44,817 nucleotides of DNA, from assembly GCF_014196835.1 (NCBI RefSeq), contig NZ_JACIEK010000018.1, positions 16,162 to 60,978 on the forward strand. The letters run 5' to 3'. The position numbers and the translations under genes are program-made. The stretch is from Aureimonas pseudogalii (GTDB taxonomy: Bacteria > Pseudomonadota > Alphaproteobacteria > Rhizobiales > Rhizobiaceae). The notes under the pieces were generated by a model. It was not told where the DNA came from and made no database searches. It worked only from the letters and a program-made list of their open reading frames with translations. Positions 18,413 to 25,945 of the stretch are shown here, piece after piece (the first letter of the stretch is position 1; every line of letters starts with the position of its first letter).

Positions 18413-18673
18413 CTCTGTGGTCTACCTGTTCCGGCTCATATCGAGGCGGCGGCGAAAATTCATCCCTACAACAAGCGAGTTTTCCTCGCCCCGTATTGGG
18501 ACGCCATTTTCGCGCAGGACGCTGAGCGCAAGCAGGACCGGCAAGAGGCCGAGGCGACCGGCAGGGTTATGGCTGAAACTTACACCCGGCTTGGCTATCA
18601 GATTGTTGAGCTTCCGTTGGCGAGCATCGAGCAGCGCGCTGACTTCATGGCCGACAGCCTGCGAGCGGTGTGA
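18413..18673 (+). pseudogene. 3' fragment of an AAA-family ATPase gene (AAA_28-like), truncated by IS6
   Basis: An open frame enters directly from the IS6 right end and codes for about 86 residues: PVPAHIEAAAKIHPYNKRVF, then APYWDAIFAQDAERKQD and ETYTRLGYQIVELPLASI. This matches the C-terminal part of small P-loop ATPases that I remember as AAA_28-domain proteins, including the AERKQD element. The P-loop half is missing and no start codon or promoter belongs to it, so it is a remnant. The missing 5' part was not found elsewhere in the window. Confidence 0.8.
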
Positions 18674-18730
18674 AGCAGACTGGAGTCGTCGCCGAAATCC
18701 TAAAATGCACGACGTATCAAAGGGTGCAGA

Positions 18731-19216
18731 CTATTCCTCAAACGCAGTCAGCCATTTTCCAAGCAGTCGATCGAGCTGGCTTCGTTCCGTCTCACTCAGC
18801 ACTTCTGTCAAATGCTGTTGGTTGGCAACGTGCTCACCGACGATCCTATCAATCAAGGCGAACCCTTCGGCAGTCAGGCCAACGACCGAACCGCGCCCGT
18901 CGTCAGGATCACGCGCGCGACCAACGAGCCCGGCCATCTCCAGCCGATCAATCCGGTTGGTCATCGTGCCGGAGGTCACCATTGTCCATTCCATCAAGGC
19001 TGAAGGGCTCAGCGCGTAGGGTGGACCGGATCGGCGCAACGTCGCGAGCATGTCGAAACTCGCCGCATTGAGTCCGTGGGTCGTGATGACCTTATCCATG
19101 CCGAGGCCGAGATGGGCGGAGAGCCGCTTCAGCCGACCGATCGTGCCCATGGGGGCGACATCGAGGTCCGGGCGCTCGCGGCGCCATTGGTCGAGAATGC
19201 GGTCCACCTGATCCAT
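18731..19216 (-). CDS. MarR-family regulator, PecS-like
   Basis: The 161-residue winged-helix regulator starts DQVDRILDQWRRERPDLDVAPM, the N-terminal signature of the PecS branch of MarR proteins. It also carries FDMLATLRRSGPPYALSPSAL and the recognition region TSGTMTNRIDRLEMAGLVGR with the wing DPDDGRG. PecS-type repressors typically control a divergent DMT efflux pump (PecM) and respond to urate or phenolic ligands. The same divergent arrangement is seen here with the gene at 19289. Its ATG is at 19216, and two palindromic operators lie between the genes. Confidence 0.9.
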   Translation of the reverse strand: MDQVDRILDQWRRERPDLDVAPMGTIGRLKRLSAHLGLGMDKVITTHGLNAASFDMLATLRRSGPPYALSPSALMEWTMVTSGTMTNRIDRLEMAGLVGRARDPDDGRGSVVGLTAEGFALIDRIVGEHVANQQHLTEVLSETERSQLDRLLGKWLTAFEE

Positions 19217-19240
19217 GATGAGAGTCTAGCGTCCAGATAT

Positions 19241-19278
19241 CTTGACATCAAGCTTTAATCAGATACCTTGACGTCAAG
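19241..19278. promoter_or_regulatory. Paired MarR-type operators between the divergent regulator and transporter genes
   Basis: Two 12-bp boxes lie 26 bp apart centre to centre. CTTGACATCAAG (19241-19252) is an almost perfect palindrome and CTTGACGTCAAG (19267-19278) a perfect one. A TTGACA at 19242-19247 with TACCTT 16 bp downstream could be the rightward promoter, so bound repressor would cover it. The boxes fill most of the 72-bp gap and are the likely sites for the PecS-like regulator. Confidence 0.8.
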
Positions 19279-19288
19279 ATAGATAGGG

Positions 19289-20176
19289 ATGCGTAGCATG
19301 TGGAAAGATCGTGTTCTGACAGCCGCCGTGCCGATGATCTGGGGCAGCACCTACATCGTCACCACCGAAATGCTCCAGCCGGGTTACCCGCTCACGGTCG
19401 CCATGTTGCGGGCCCTTCCGGCCGGATTGATCCTGCTTCTCGTGGTACGGCGTCTGCCGCCCGCCGAATGGCTCGTGCGCATCGTCATCCTCGGCGGCCT
19501 CAACTTCACGCTGTTCTGGGCCGCGCTCTTCGTTGCCGCTTACCGGCTGCCTGGCGGGCTTGCAGCCACCCTCGGCGCATCCCAGCCTCTGATCGTGCTC
19601 TTTCTCGCACGATCCATGCTCGGAACACGCTTGCAGACGTCAGCCCTCGTTGCCGCGCTGGCCGGCATTGTCGGTGTCGCTCTCCTGATCCTTGGACAGC
19701 AAACCGACCTTGATCCCATCGGCGTCGCGGCTGCCTTGACGGGCGCTATTTCGATGGGTGCGGGCACGGTTCTGACGCGCAAATGGCAGCCGCCAGTCTC
19801 GGCGCTGACCTTCGCCGCCTGGCAGTTGACGGCGGGCGGACTGCTCCTTCTGCCGATTGCCCTGTTCTTCGAACCTGGCTTTCCCATGCCCTCCACGCTC
19901 AACCTCGCCGGCCTCGTGTGGCTAGGCCTTATCGGGGCGGCACTGACCTACTTCTACTGGTTTCGAGGGATCGCCCGGCTTGGCCCTGCGGCCGTCGCTG
20001 CCTTCGGCTTCCTCAGCCCGCTGACGGCCGTCCTGCTCGGCTGGGCCGTTCTCGGGCAGGCCCTGAGTCTGACCCAGATCCTCGGCGCGACAATTGTCAT
20101 TCTCAGCGTGTGGCTGGCCCAGCGCGCCGGGCGGCACGAGCTGGTCTCTTCAGCACATCAAGCTGCCAGAGCGTGA
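19289..20176 (+). CDS. DMT-superfamily (EamA, PecM-like) efflux transporter
   Basis: This 295-residue membrane protein has ten predicted helices in two EamA repeats. Features include VPMIWGSTYIVTTEML at the N terminus, RALPAGLILLL, FVAAYRLPGGLAATLGASQP closing the first repeat and YFYWFRGIARLGPAAVAAFG in the second. It resembles PecM and related metabolite exporters. The gene is divergent from a PecS-like repressor and is likely induced by that regulator's ligand. The start may be the ATG at 19289 or the one at 19298. Confidence 0.9.
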   Translation: MRSMWKDRVLTAAVPMIWGSTYIVTTEMLQPGYPLTVAMLRALPAGLILLLVVRRLPPAEWLVRIVILGGLNFTLFWAALFVAAYRLPGGLAATLGASQPLIVLFLARSMLGTRLQTSALVAALAGIVGVALLILGQQTDLDPIGVAAALTGAISMGAGTVLTRKWQPPVSALTFAAWQLTAGGLLLLPIALFFEPGFPMPSTLNLAGLVWLGLIGAALTYFYWFRGIARLGPAAVAAFGFLSPLTAVLLGWAVLGQALSLTQILGATIVILSVWLAQRAGRHELVSSAHQAARA

Positions 20177-20227
20177 AACCCATCATCGTCCGATCAACGT
20201 TGCTTAAAGCCTGAGCATGAATACGCC

Positions 20228-20251
20228 GCGAAAATCCTAACATTCGCGACA
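20228..20251 (+). repeat. Right-half copy (A) of the module-border repeat
   Basis: The sequence GCGAAAATCC...CATTCGCGACA matches the right half of the 77-bp repeat seen whole at 26854-26930, in the same orientation. The left half is absent. It lies 52 bp after the stop of the PecM-like gene, at the border with the next module. Confidence 0.6.
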
Positions 20252-20284
20252 AAATTGGCGGTGCTGATTTCTCAAGGGAAATTC

Positions 20285-20337
20285 TGTCGCAAAAATCAGG
20301 CGCAAAAGTCAGATTTTTGCGCCTGATTTTTGCGACA
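20285..20337. repeat. Perfect 23-bp inverted repeat (7-bp loop)
   Basis: Two perfect 23-bp arms (20285-20307 and 20315-20337) start TGTCGCAAAAATCAGG and are separated by 7 bp. The outer TGTCGCAAA matches the ends of the module-border repeats. It lies in a gene-free 289-bp interval (20177-20465) between the PecM-like and TauE-like genes. It could be a transcription terminator for convergent readthrough, but the similarity to the border repeats argues for a shared recombination or transposition origin. Confidence 0.85.
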
Positions 20338-20465
20338 AAGCGCGCTGATAGCAAGCGACCGTTACCGTCGCTCATGCACTTGATGGGTGATCACAGAGGT
20401 GGCCGCCAGCTTGAGGCGACCGAAGATAACGCTGGCGTGAGAGTTGCGATGTCGATAATTCGACC

Positions 20466-21227
20466 ATGCTCTCCGCTGCCGGCGATATCGACCTTTCCCT
20501 CTACGTCCTCGTCGCGGTCGTGTCCTTCTTCGCCTCCTTCATCGGCGGCGTGACCGGATACGGCACGGGGCTGCTCCTGCCTCCCATTCTCCTGCCGATC
20601 GTCGGACCTCAATATGTCGTTCCGATCGTCAGCTTGTCGGCTCTTTTGACGAACGGCAGCCGGGTCGCGGCCTTCCGGGCGGATCTGGATGCCGGAAAGG
20701 CCGCGCTCGTCACGGCCGTCGCCCTGCCGACCTGCCTCGTCGGAGCCTACGGCTACACGCGCCTATCGGGCGCAGGCGTGTCGGTTCTCCTCGGAACGGT
20801 GCTCGTCCTTCTCGTTCCGCTACGGCGATGGCTGAAGCGCCGTCATGGTCATCTCGGCCGAAACGGATTGGCCGCAGTCGGTGCGGGATACGGCCTTCTG
20901 ACGGGCGGAACGTCCGGCGCAGGCGTCGTCCTCCTCTCGCTGCTTCTGGCGGCGGGGTTGCAGGGCTCGGCCGTGATCGCGACGGATGCCGGCATCTCCC
21001 TCCTGCTCGGCATTGCCAAGGTGCTGGTGTTCCAATCCGCCGGAGCTTTGCCTCTCTCCGCCTGGCTCATGGCAGGCCTGATCGGGTTTGCCGCGCTGCC
21101 CGGACCCTTCCTTGCCAAGCGCATGACGCGGACACTGACCCATCGAACCCATGCCGTCATTCTCGATGGTGTCGTCGTCTTCGGAGGCGGCCTGCTCCTT
21201 CTCCAGGGGCTACGGTCGTTGCACTGA
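20466..21227 (+). CDS. TauE/SafE-family anion (sulfite/organosulfonate) exporter
   Basis: The 253-residue integral membrane protein has about eight helices and the TauE/SafE duplicated pattern: FFASFIGGVTGYGTGLLLPPIL in the first half and AVGAGYGLLTGGTSGAGVVL in the second. Family members export sulfite, sulfoacetate or related anions, and the substrate here is unknown. No partner enzyme of sulfur metabolism is adjacent. The divergent-convergent layout places it as the first gene after the border hairpin at 20285-20337. Confidence 0.88.
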   Translation: MLSAAGDIDLSLYVLVAVVSFFASFIGGVTGYGTGLLLPPILLPIVGPQYVVPIVSLSALLTNGSRVAAFRADLDAGKAALVTAVALPTCLVGAYGYTRLSGAGVSVLLGTVLVLLVPLRRWLKRRHGHLGRNGLAAVGAGYGLLTGGTSGAGVVLLSLLLAAGLQGSAVIATDAGISLLLGIAKVLVFQSAGALPLSAWLMAGLIGFAALPGPFLAKRMTRTLTHRTHAVILDGVVVFGGGLLLLQGLRSLH

Positions 21228-21280
21228 CGGTATTGCCCCTTTATCGCCTCGACGCCCGGCACCGAAGTGGATTCAGGACC

Positions 21281-21787
21281 TCAATTGAAGATTGTGAGAG
21301 GCCCACAATCCCCATCGGCGACGAAGGTGGCGAGAAGGTTGGCGCTCTGCGTGGAACTGGCGTTCTCCGCAAAGTCGTGGACGATACCGGGCGGCTCGAA
21401 CCATGTTTGTCCAGCCGAGTAGGTCTCAACTTTTGCTCCCGCGAGTTGCGAGCGGATGGCTCCGCTGAGAACATAGGCCGTCACCGAACCGGGATGCCGA
21501 TGCTCAGGTGTGAAAGCACTCGGTGGGAAGTAGACGAGTGCCGTGGTAATCGACTTCCCCGCGACATCGGGCAGAGGGGTGCAGGCAACCGGCGTCACGA
21601 CGGTCGCAGGACGCGCAAGCGGCCCCATCTCGGCGTGTTCCATCATTCGCACGGGTTCAGCCAACCAAGCGCGCAGCGGCATGCGAACCATTGCCGCGCC
21701 TGCCAGGAGAGCAACGCCGATCAATGCCCCCGCGACCAACGGAAGGCTCTGCGAGGCGCGTGCGCCAAGGCAAAACGGAGAGTTCAT
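21281..21787 (-). CDS. Membrane-anchored cupin-domain protein
   Basis: I place the start at the ATG at 21787, which overlaps the upstream gene's stop (ATGA) and has GAGG before it; the longer frame would run deep into that gene. The 168-residue product has an N-terminal hydrophobic segment (LPLVAGALIGVALLAGAAMV) and then a cupin barrel. Motif 1 is EHRHPGSVTAYVLSG (two metal-ligand His; the usual Glu replaced) and motif 2 EPPGIVHDF (third His). Cupins of this HRHPG type are often of unknown function. Coupling to the oxidoreductase gene suggests a shared role, perhaps in stress or electrophile detoxification. Confidence 0.85.
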   Translation of the reverse strand: MNSPFCLGARASQSLPLVAGALIGVALLAGAAMVRMPLRAWLAEPVRMMEHAEMGPLARPATVVTPVACTPLPDVAGKSITTALVYFPPSAFTPEHRHPGSVTAYVLSGAIRSQLAGAKVETYSAGQTWFEPPGIVHDFAENASSTQSANLLATFVADGDCGPLTIFN

Positions 21788-22521
21788 GTCCTCGTCTCCG
21801 CGGAGCGCCATGCGGCCGACCAACCCCATTGCCGTTTCGCCCTCTCGCTCGAAACAGCGCCGTCGTCCTCCGCAATATTGTAAAGGCCGTTCTCGCCCAT
21901 CTCTGCGGCGAGGACAGCCGCATAGGCCGCGGCATCGACATGAACGGGAGCAGCCCCGGCTGCGGTATCGAACCCTGTTCCCGGTCCGTAGAGCCGGCCG
22001 TAGCGGAGCACTAAGCCTTCGAGCGGCCCGCCTAGAATCTGACGCTCCAGGCTCGCCACGCCACGAGCGGAAACGCCGGCACGTCCTGGTGCGTCAAGAG
22101 CGAGAGCGTCGTCTTCGCGATGTGGCAACGAACCATCGGCGTAGGCGAAAGCCACGCTCTGCGCGACGATCCGCCGGGCGCCAGCCTCAATCGCCGCGGC
22201 GATGAGGTTGCGTGTGCCCTCATGGCGGATGCGGGCGTTGCGAGCCGTCGCATTCTCCATGAGCGTCGGATCAAGACCCGGGGGAAGGTCGGTCAGTTGG
22301 TGGATGACGACGGTCGGCTTCGCAGCGACAGTGACCCTGCAAAGCTCCTCAGCATCGAAGACATCGGCGACCACAGGCTCAGCACCAAGGGCAGCCAGTG
22401 CCTCGCGCCTTCCGGCCTTGCGCGTAAGCCCGACGACACGCCACCCCTTCGATCGAAGCATCGGTACGAGCCGATGTCCCAGAACGCCGGACGCACCTGC
22501 CAGAAAGACCGTCCTTTGCAT
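21784..22521 (-). CDS. NAD(P)-binding epimerase/dehydratase-type oxidoreductase
   Basis: The 245-residue protein belongs to the extended/atypical short-chain dehydrogenase group. The N-terminal dinucleotide-binding motif is FLAGASGVLGHRL (glycine motif near residues 8-14), followed by VVADVFDAEEL, EGTRNLIAAAIEAGARRIV and a shortened C-terminal substrate domain with VLRYGRLYGPG. It is shorter than classical epimerases (about 300+ aa). The substrate cannot be inferred. It is divergent from a MarR regulator and cotranscribed with the cupin gene. Confidence 0.85.
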   Translation of the reverse strand: MQRTVFLAGASGVLGHRLVPMLRSKGWRVVGLTRKAGRREALAALGAEPVVADVFDAEELCRVTVAAKPTVVIHQLTDLPPGLDPTLMENATARNARIRHEGTRNLIAAAIEAGARRIVAQSVAFAYADGSLPHREDDALALDAPGRAGVSARGVASLERQILGGPLEGLVLRYGRLYGPGTGFDTAAGAAPVHVDAAAYAAVLAAEMGENGLYNIAEDDGAVSSERAKRQWGWSAAWRSAETRT

Positions 22522-22543
22522 ATCGCTCTCTTTCCTGATCGGC

Positions 22544-22588
22544 TATGAAGAGTCTCATAGCACTGACAACATATAAGAGCACTGACAA
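22544..22588. promoter_or_regulatory. Candidate operators between the oxidoreductase and MarR genes
   Basis: The 66-bp divergent gap holds an inverted repeat TATGA-(6)-TCATA (22544-22559) and an 11-bp direct repeat AGCACTGACAA at 22559-22569 and 22578-22588, with a 19-bp period. The second copy runs into the MarR start codon. These are likely sites for autoregulation by the adjacent MarR protein. Confidence 0.5.
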
Positions 22589-23061
22589 TGAGCGCAAGCG
22601 AAGGACCTGAAACGCCTCCTGCAGCCGGAGTCGGAAAACGAGGTGACGACGGATATCTCGGCTATCTGCTGCGCCAGGCAGCGGCAGCTTACAGGCTCCG
22701 ACTGGATCGCGCATTCGCCGACCTTGGCGTTACGCCCCCTCAGTTCGCCGTGATGACGATGTTGAAGGCTTATCCTGGCCAGTCGAACGCCGACATCGCC
22801 CGTGTGGCTCTACTGACGCCACAGACCACCAGCGTCATCATCGCCAACCTAGAACGCGCCGGCCATATCGAGCGGCGCGCTCACGAGGTACATGGGCGTA
22901 TTCTTCAGATCGACCTGACGCCATCGGGGCACAGTCTCCTCCAAGCCTGCCGCGCTCGCGTCCAAGCGGTGGAGACGGAACTCGCCGAGAGTTTCAATGA
23001 GAACGATATGGATGCACTGCGCCGGTCGCTTGTCGCCATCGCAAAAATGAACACGACTTAG
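22588..23061 (+). CDS. MarR-family transcriptional regulator
   Basis: The 157-residue protein has the MarR fold: a dimerisation helix (GYLGYLLRQAAAAYRLRLDRAF), PPQFAVMTMLKAYPGQSNADIARVALL, the recognition helix TPQTTSVIIANLERAGHIERR and the wing HEVHGRILQIDLT. It is divergent from the oxidoreductase-cupin pair and probably controls both. A Ser/Gly/Pro-rich N-terminal tail of about 20 residues precedes the domain. Confidence 0.92.
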   Translation: MSASEGPETPPAAGVGKRGDDGYLGYLLRQAAAAYRLRLDRAFADLGVTPPQFAVMTMLKAYPGQSNADIARVALLTPQTTSVIIANLERAGHIERRAHEVHGRILQIDLTPSGHSLLQACRARVQAVETELAESFNENDMDALRRSLVAIAKMNTT

Positions 23062-23130
23062 CATCCGCTTTGTCCCTCGTCAGTTCTGAACCAAACAGCT
23101 TCCAAACCACCCATTTGAGCCCTCGACGTT

Positions 23131-23157
23131 TTCGCGAAGATCAGGATTTTCGCTACA
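23131..23157 (+). repeat. Right-half copy (B) of the module-border repeat
   Basis: The stretch from TTCGCGAAGATCAGG to TTTTCGCTACA matches the right end of the 77-bp repeat (closest to the copy at 28957-29033), in the same orientation; the left half is missing. It lies 7 bp from the stop codon of the MFS gene and between two modules. Confidence 0.65.
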
Positions 23158-23163
23158 AGACCC

Positions 23164-24327
23164 CTATCCGGACGAAGCCGCTTCAGTTTCGTCATGGTGC
23201 GGCGGACGAAGGGCAACGATCGCAATTGCGATCAACCCTGCGCCGACGGCGGCAACCCATGCCGGACTGGCAGGGTAAACGCCCGCAACAAGCGCGGAAG
23301 CTCCGGCGACGCCGAGGTTCATGGTGCTCCCGGCCAGCGCCATCAGCGCGCCCCTGCGGGAAGGTGAAAGCTGTGCGATATGGGTTTGCAGACCAGGGGC
23401 ACCTAAGCCGCCGAGAACTGCCCAGATTGCCAGAGCCAGCAGAATGGGAACCGGCCCGAGTGCGTCGAAGACATAGGTGACAACGATCGCCGCCAGCACG
23501 AACACCAGCGCGATCCGCATCAGGGCGCGGCCGCTTCCGATCCGCGCCAGCGCAACCGGCATGGCAAAGTTGCCGGCCAGTGTGAGAATGCCGAAGGCGG
23601 CATAGATCATGCCGACCGTCGCCGTATCCCAGTCATAGAGGGAGCGAAGCCGCTCACCGACGAGGGCGAAGCAGCCGATGGCACCGCCGAGACCGGCTGC
23701 CATGGCGATCAGGCTTCCCAACGCGCCAGGCACGAAGAGCGGTCCTGCCGCTTCGGCGATATCCATGTTCGGCTGACTGTTCGGCCTGCGAGCCGCCCGC
23801 AGCGACGGAAGGCCGATCAGCATCACGATCAAAGCGAGCCCCCCGATCGCGCCGAACGCAAAGCGCCACGACCAGAACTCTGCCGAGATCGAGCCGATTC
23901 CGGGGCTGAGGATGATGCCGAACGTCAGGCCGGATGTGACGAAGGCGATGGCTTTGGCCGCTCCCCTCTCGCCAAGGTCGCCGGCCATCGCCATGGCGAT
24001 GCCAAGCATCCCGCCACTGGCAGCACCGGTCAGGATGCGTGTTGCAATTCCGATCTCGAAGCTGGGAACGAGGGACGTGGCAAACGATGCCAGGCCGAAC
24101 ACAAGGGTTGCAGGCACGAGCACGGCGAGACGGCCGTATCGATCGGAGATCCCGCCAAGGATCGGAGCCATGAAGGCCAACGGCAAGCTGTAGGCGGTGA
24201 TGAAGAGGGCAATGCGCTCGGGAGGAACCGAAAGGTCAGCGCCGATCGGTGTGAGAATCGGTCCCAGCAGAAATTCGTCCGCTCCGACGAGGAAGGCGAT
24301 CAGAAAGAGAAATATCAGGCGTAGCAT
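23164..24327 (-). CDS. MFS efflux transporter
   Basis: The 387-residue protein has twelve predicted helices. The MFS signature after helix 2 is visible as GGISDRYGRLAVLVPA, and the N terminus MLRLIFLFLIAFLVGADEFLLGP is typical of drug-type antiporters. I take the ATG at 24327; the frame extends further only by overlapping the MerR gene in low-quality sequence. The gene overlaps the end of the MerR gene by 92 bp and is likely cotranscribed with it. The substrate is unknown. Confidence 0.9.
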   Translation of the reverse strand: MLRLIFLFLIAFLVGADEFLLGPILTPIGADLSVPPERIALFITAYSLPLAFMAPILGGISDRYGRLAVLVPATLVFGLASFATSLVPSFEIGIATRILTGAASGGMLGIAMAMAGDLGERGAAKAIAFVTSGLTFGIILSPGIGSISAEFWSWRFAFGAIGGLALIVMLIGLPSLRAARRPNSQPNMDIAEAAGPLFVPGALGSLIAMAAGLGGAIGCFALVGERLRSLYDWDTATVGMIYAAFGILTLAGNFAMPVALARIGSGRALMRIALVFVLAAIVVTYVFDALGPVPILLALAIWAVLGGLGAPGLQTHIAQLSPSRRGALMALAGSTMNLGVAGASALVAGVYPASPAWVAAVGAGLIAIAIVALRPPHHDETEAASSG

Positions 24328-24706
24328 GGTTTGGGTCGTTCCTTTCGTGATGGAGCGAAAGGGACTCCCTGAACATGGCGAGGCGGCCGAGGACCGCCTC
24401 TCGCCGTGCATCGAGATCGGCACGCAGCCGGTCGATATGCTCCAGTTTCTCCAGCAGTTGAGGAATGCCGCCCTCGCACGGGCCTGCCCCCTCATCGGAG
24501 AGGCAGGCTGCCATGGCGCGGACCTCGCGTGTGGAAAATCCAGTCGCGATGAGATCGCGAATACGGCCCGCCCGGCGCAGGTCGGCTTCGCTATAGCTGC
24601 GATAGCCGTTCTCCGAGCGGCGAGCGTCCATGAGGCGCGCCTTCTCGTAGTGCCGCAACATACGCTCCGAAATTCCGAGCTTGTTGGCCGCTTCCTTGAT
24701 CTGCAT
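24236..24706 (-). CDS. MerR-family transcriptional regulator
   Basis: The 156-residue protein starts MQIKEAANKLGISERMLRHYEK, the MerR winged-helix signature, and continues through GYRSYSEADLRRAGRIRDLIATGFSTREVRAM. A dimerisation helix follows (ECGG-like segment CEGGIPQLLEKLEHIDRLRADLDARREAVLGRLA). Two cysteines (ACLSDEGAGPC) might bind a metal or react with an inducer. The ATG at 24706 is preferred over one six codons earlier because it begins at the conserved fold. The last ~30 codons overlap the MFS gene and look noncanonical. It probably activates its own promoter from the operator at 24735-24760. Confidence 0.9.
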   Translation of the reverse strand: MQIKEAANKLGISERMLRHYEKARLMDARRSENGYRSYSEADLRRAGRIRDLIATGFSTREVRAMAACLSDEGAGPCEGGIPQLLEKLEHIDRLRADLDARREAVLGRLAMFRESLSLHHERNDPNHATPDISLSDRLPRRSGRISAGTDSHTDRR

Positions 24707-24734
24707 CTCGATCCCTTTCCACACCGGCCTAACA

Positions 24735-24760
24735 CCTTGACATTAGTGTCAATGTCAAGG
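24735..24760 (-). promoter_or_regulatory. MerR-type operator/promoter
   Basis: Perfect 10-bp arms CCTTGACATT and AATGTCAAGG flank 6 bp. On the minus strand the left arm includes a TTGACA -35 box, and a -10-like GTTAGG lies 19 bp further. The long spacer with a dyad inside it is the hallmark of MerR-activated promoters. It starts 29 bp upstream of the MerR gene start. Confidence 0.8.
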
Positions 24761-24782
24761 ACAGCCTTCAAGGAGGATTGGC

Positions 24783-24857
24783 GGTCGCGAAAGTCCCAAG
24801 TTTTCTTGATATGTTCCCCAACTTCTGCAATGCAGCAAAATCCGGAAACTTACGACA
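24783..24857 (+). repeat. Full copy (C) of the module-border repeat (75 bp, diverged)
   Basis: It aligns end to end with copies D and E, with one 2-bp gap: it starts GGTCGCGAAAGTCCC, has GATATGTT and GCAAAATC inside, and ends TTACGACA. It is the most diverged full copy. The stop codon of the DMT gene at 24850 lies inside it. Confidence 0.8.
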
Positions 24858-25797
24858 AGACCTCATTCGAGATGGTTTGCCGGTTATGGAAGACACGGAT
24901 CGCCAGAACGACGCCAGCGATCAGGACGGCAACCCCGGCGGCTTCCATTTCGGTCGGCCATCGAGCATGGACGATAAGCCCGCCGATGACGCCGAAGGCG
25001 GTTTCCGAGACGATCAGCTGCGCGCCCAGCGCCACCGGCAGGTTTCGGGAGGCGACATTCCATGCCCATACGCCGCAGACGGTCGCCATCAGCGCGAGCG
25101 AGACACCCCAAAGATAGAGGGAGCCGGCTGCATCCCATCCGAACCCGAGCTTGGGAAGCTGAAAGAGCCCCAACGCTGCCCCGATCGGGAAGAAAGCGAG
25201 CATCTGGACACCTCCTCCGACCAGGATAAGCCCGGACCACACGCCCGAGGGCATGTCAGGCCGGATGGCGAGCGCCGCCTGATTGGCGACCGCAAACCAG
25301 ACCCATAGCGCCACGGCACCAAGCGCCAGTGGAATGCCGATCCAAAGCGAGCGGACGGAAGCCAGATTTTCGGCCGTGAAGGCCGTACCATTCACCAGGG
25401 CTAGGCCGACCACCACCAGCATAAGCGGCAGCATCAGGAATCGCCATGGGAGCGAATCCTGACGCCGGTTGCCGACGATCGGGACCAGGCCGAGAAAAGC
25501 CGGGGCGATGACCGGCCCGCAAAAGATTGCGGCTCCCGTTACCGTCAGAAAATAGCCGACATATCCGATGAAGGCCAAGCCGAGTGCCGCTCGCCAGTTC
25601 GGCACCGTAAGATATTGCCTAACGTCTCTTGCTGAAAACAGAATGCCGAGACCGACCAGACCGGAGACGACATGGCGGATGAGAGCAAAATCGAAGGTGG
25701 AATAGTCACCAATGATGAAGGGGACGATGAAGTTGAGCGAGAAGGCGAAGGCCGCAAAGAGTGCGGCGAAGACGCCAATGGTGAATTGCTTGTTCAT
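24850..25797 (-). CDS. DMT-superfamily (EamA-type) transporter
   Basis: The 315-residue protein has about ten helices. It starts MNKQFTIGVFAALFAAFAFSLNF and includes FALIRHVVSGLVGLGILF and SLYLWGVSLALMATVCGVWAWNVASRNLPVALGAQL, the last a good EamA second-repeat pattern. It is an exporter-like protein of unknown substrate, only distantly like the PecM-type gene at 19289. It is divergent from a LysR gene across 148 bp, where I see no clear operator. Confidence 0.85.
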   Translation of the reverse strand: MNKQFTIGVFAALFAAFAFSLNFIVPFIIGDYSTFDFALIRHVVSGLVGLGILFSARDVRQYLTVPNWRAALGLAFIGYVGYFLTVTGAAIFCGPVIAPAFLGLVPIVGNRRQDSLPWRFLMLPLMLVVVGLALVNGTAFTAENLASVRSLWIGIPLALGAVALWVWFAVANQAALAIRPDMPSGVWSGLILVGGGVQMLAFFPIGAALGLFQLPKLGFGWDAAGSLYLWGVSLALMATVCGVWAWNVASRNLPVALGAQLIVSETAFGVIGGLIVHARWPTEMEAAGVAVLIAGVVLAIRVFHNRQTISNEVLS

Positions 25798-25945
25798 GCG
25801 AGGGCGGACCTGACAGTTTTAACGAAAGAGCTGTTGCCGATGCCTCGTTCCCAAGCTCCATTTCATCGATCTTCGGTAAGCTTAATCCTTCCATTCCGTC
25901 TCTTCGACGCCTAAGTCTGGGAACCGGCTTTCGGAAAATAGAAAC

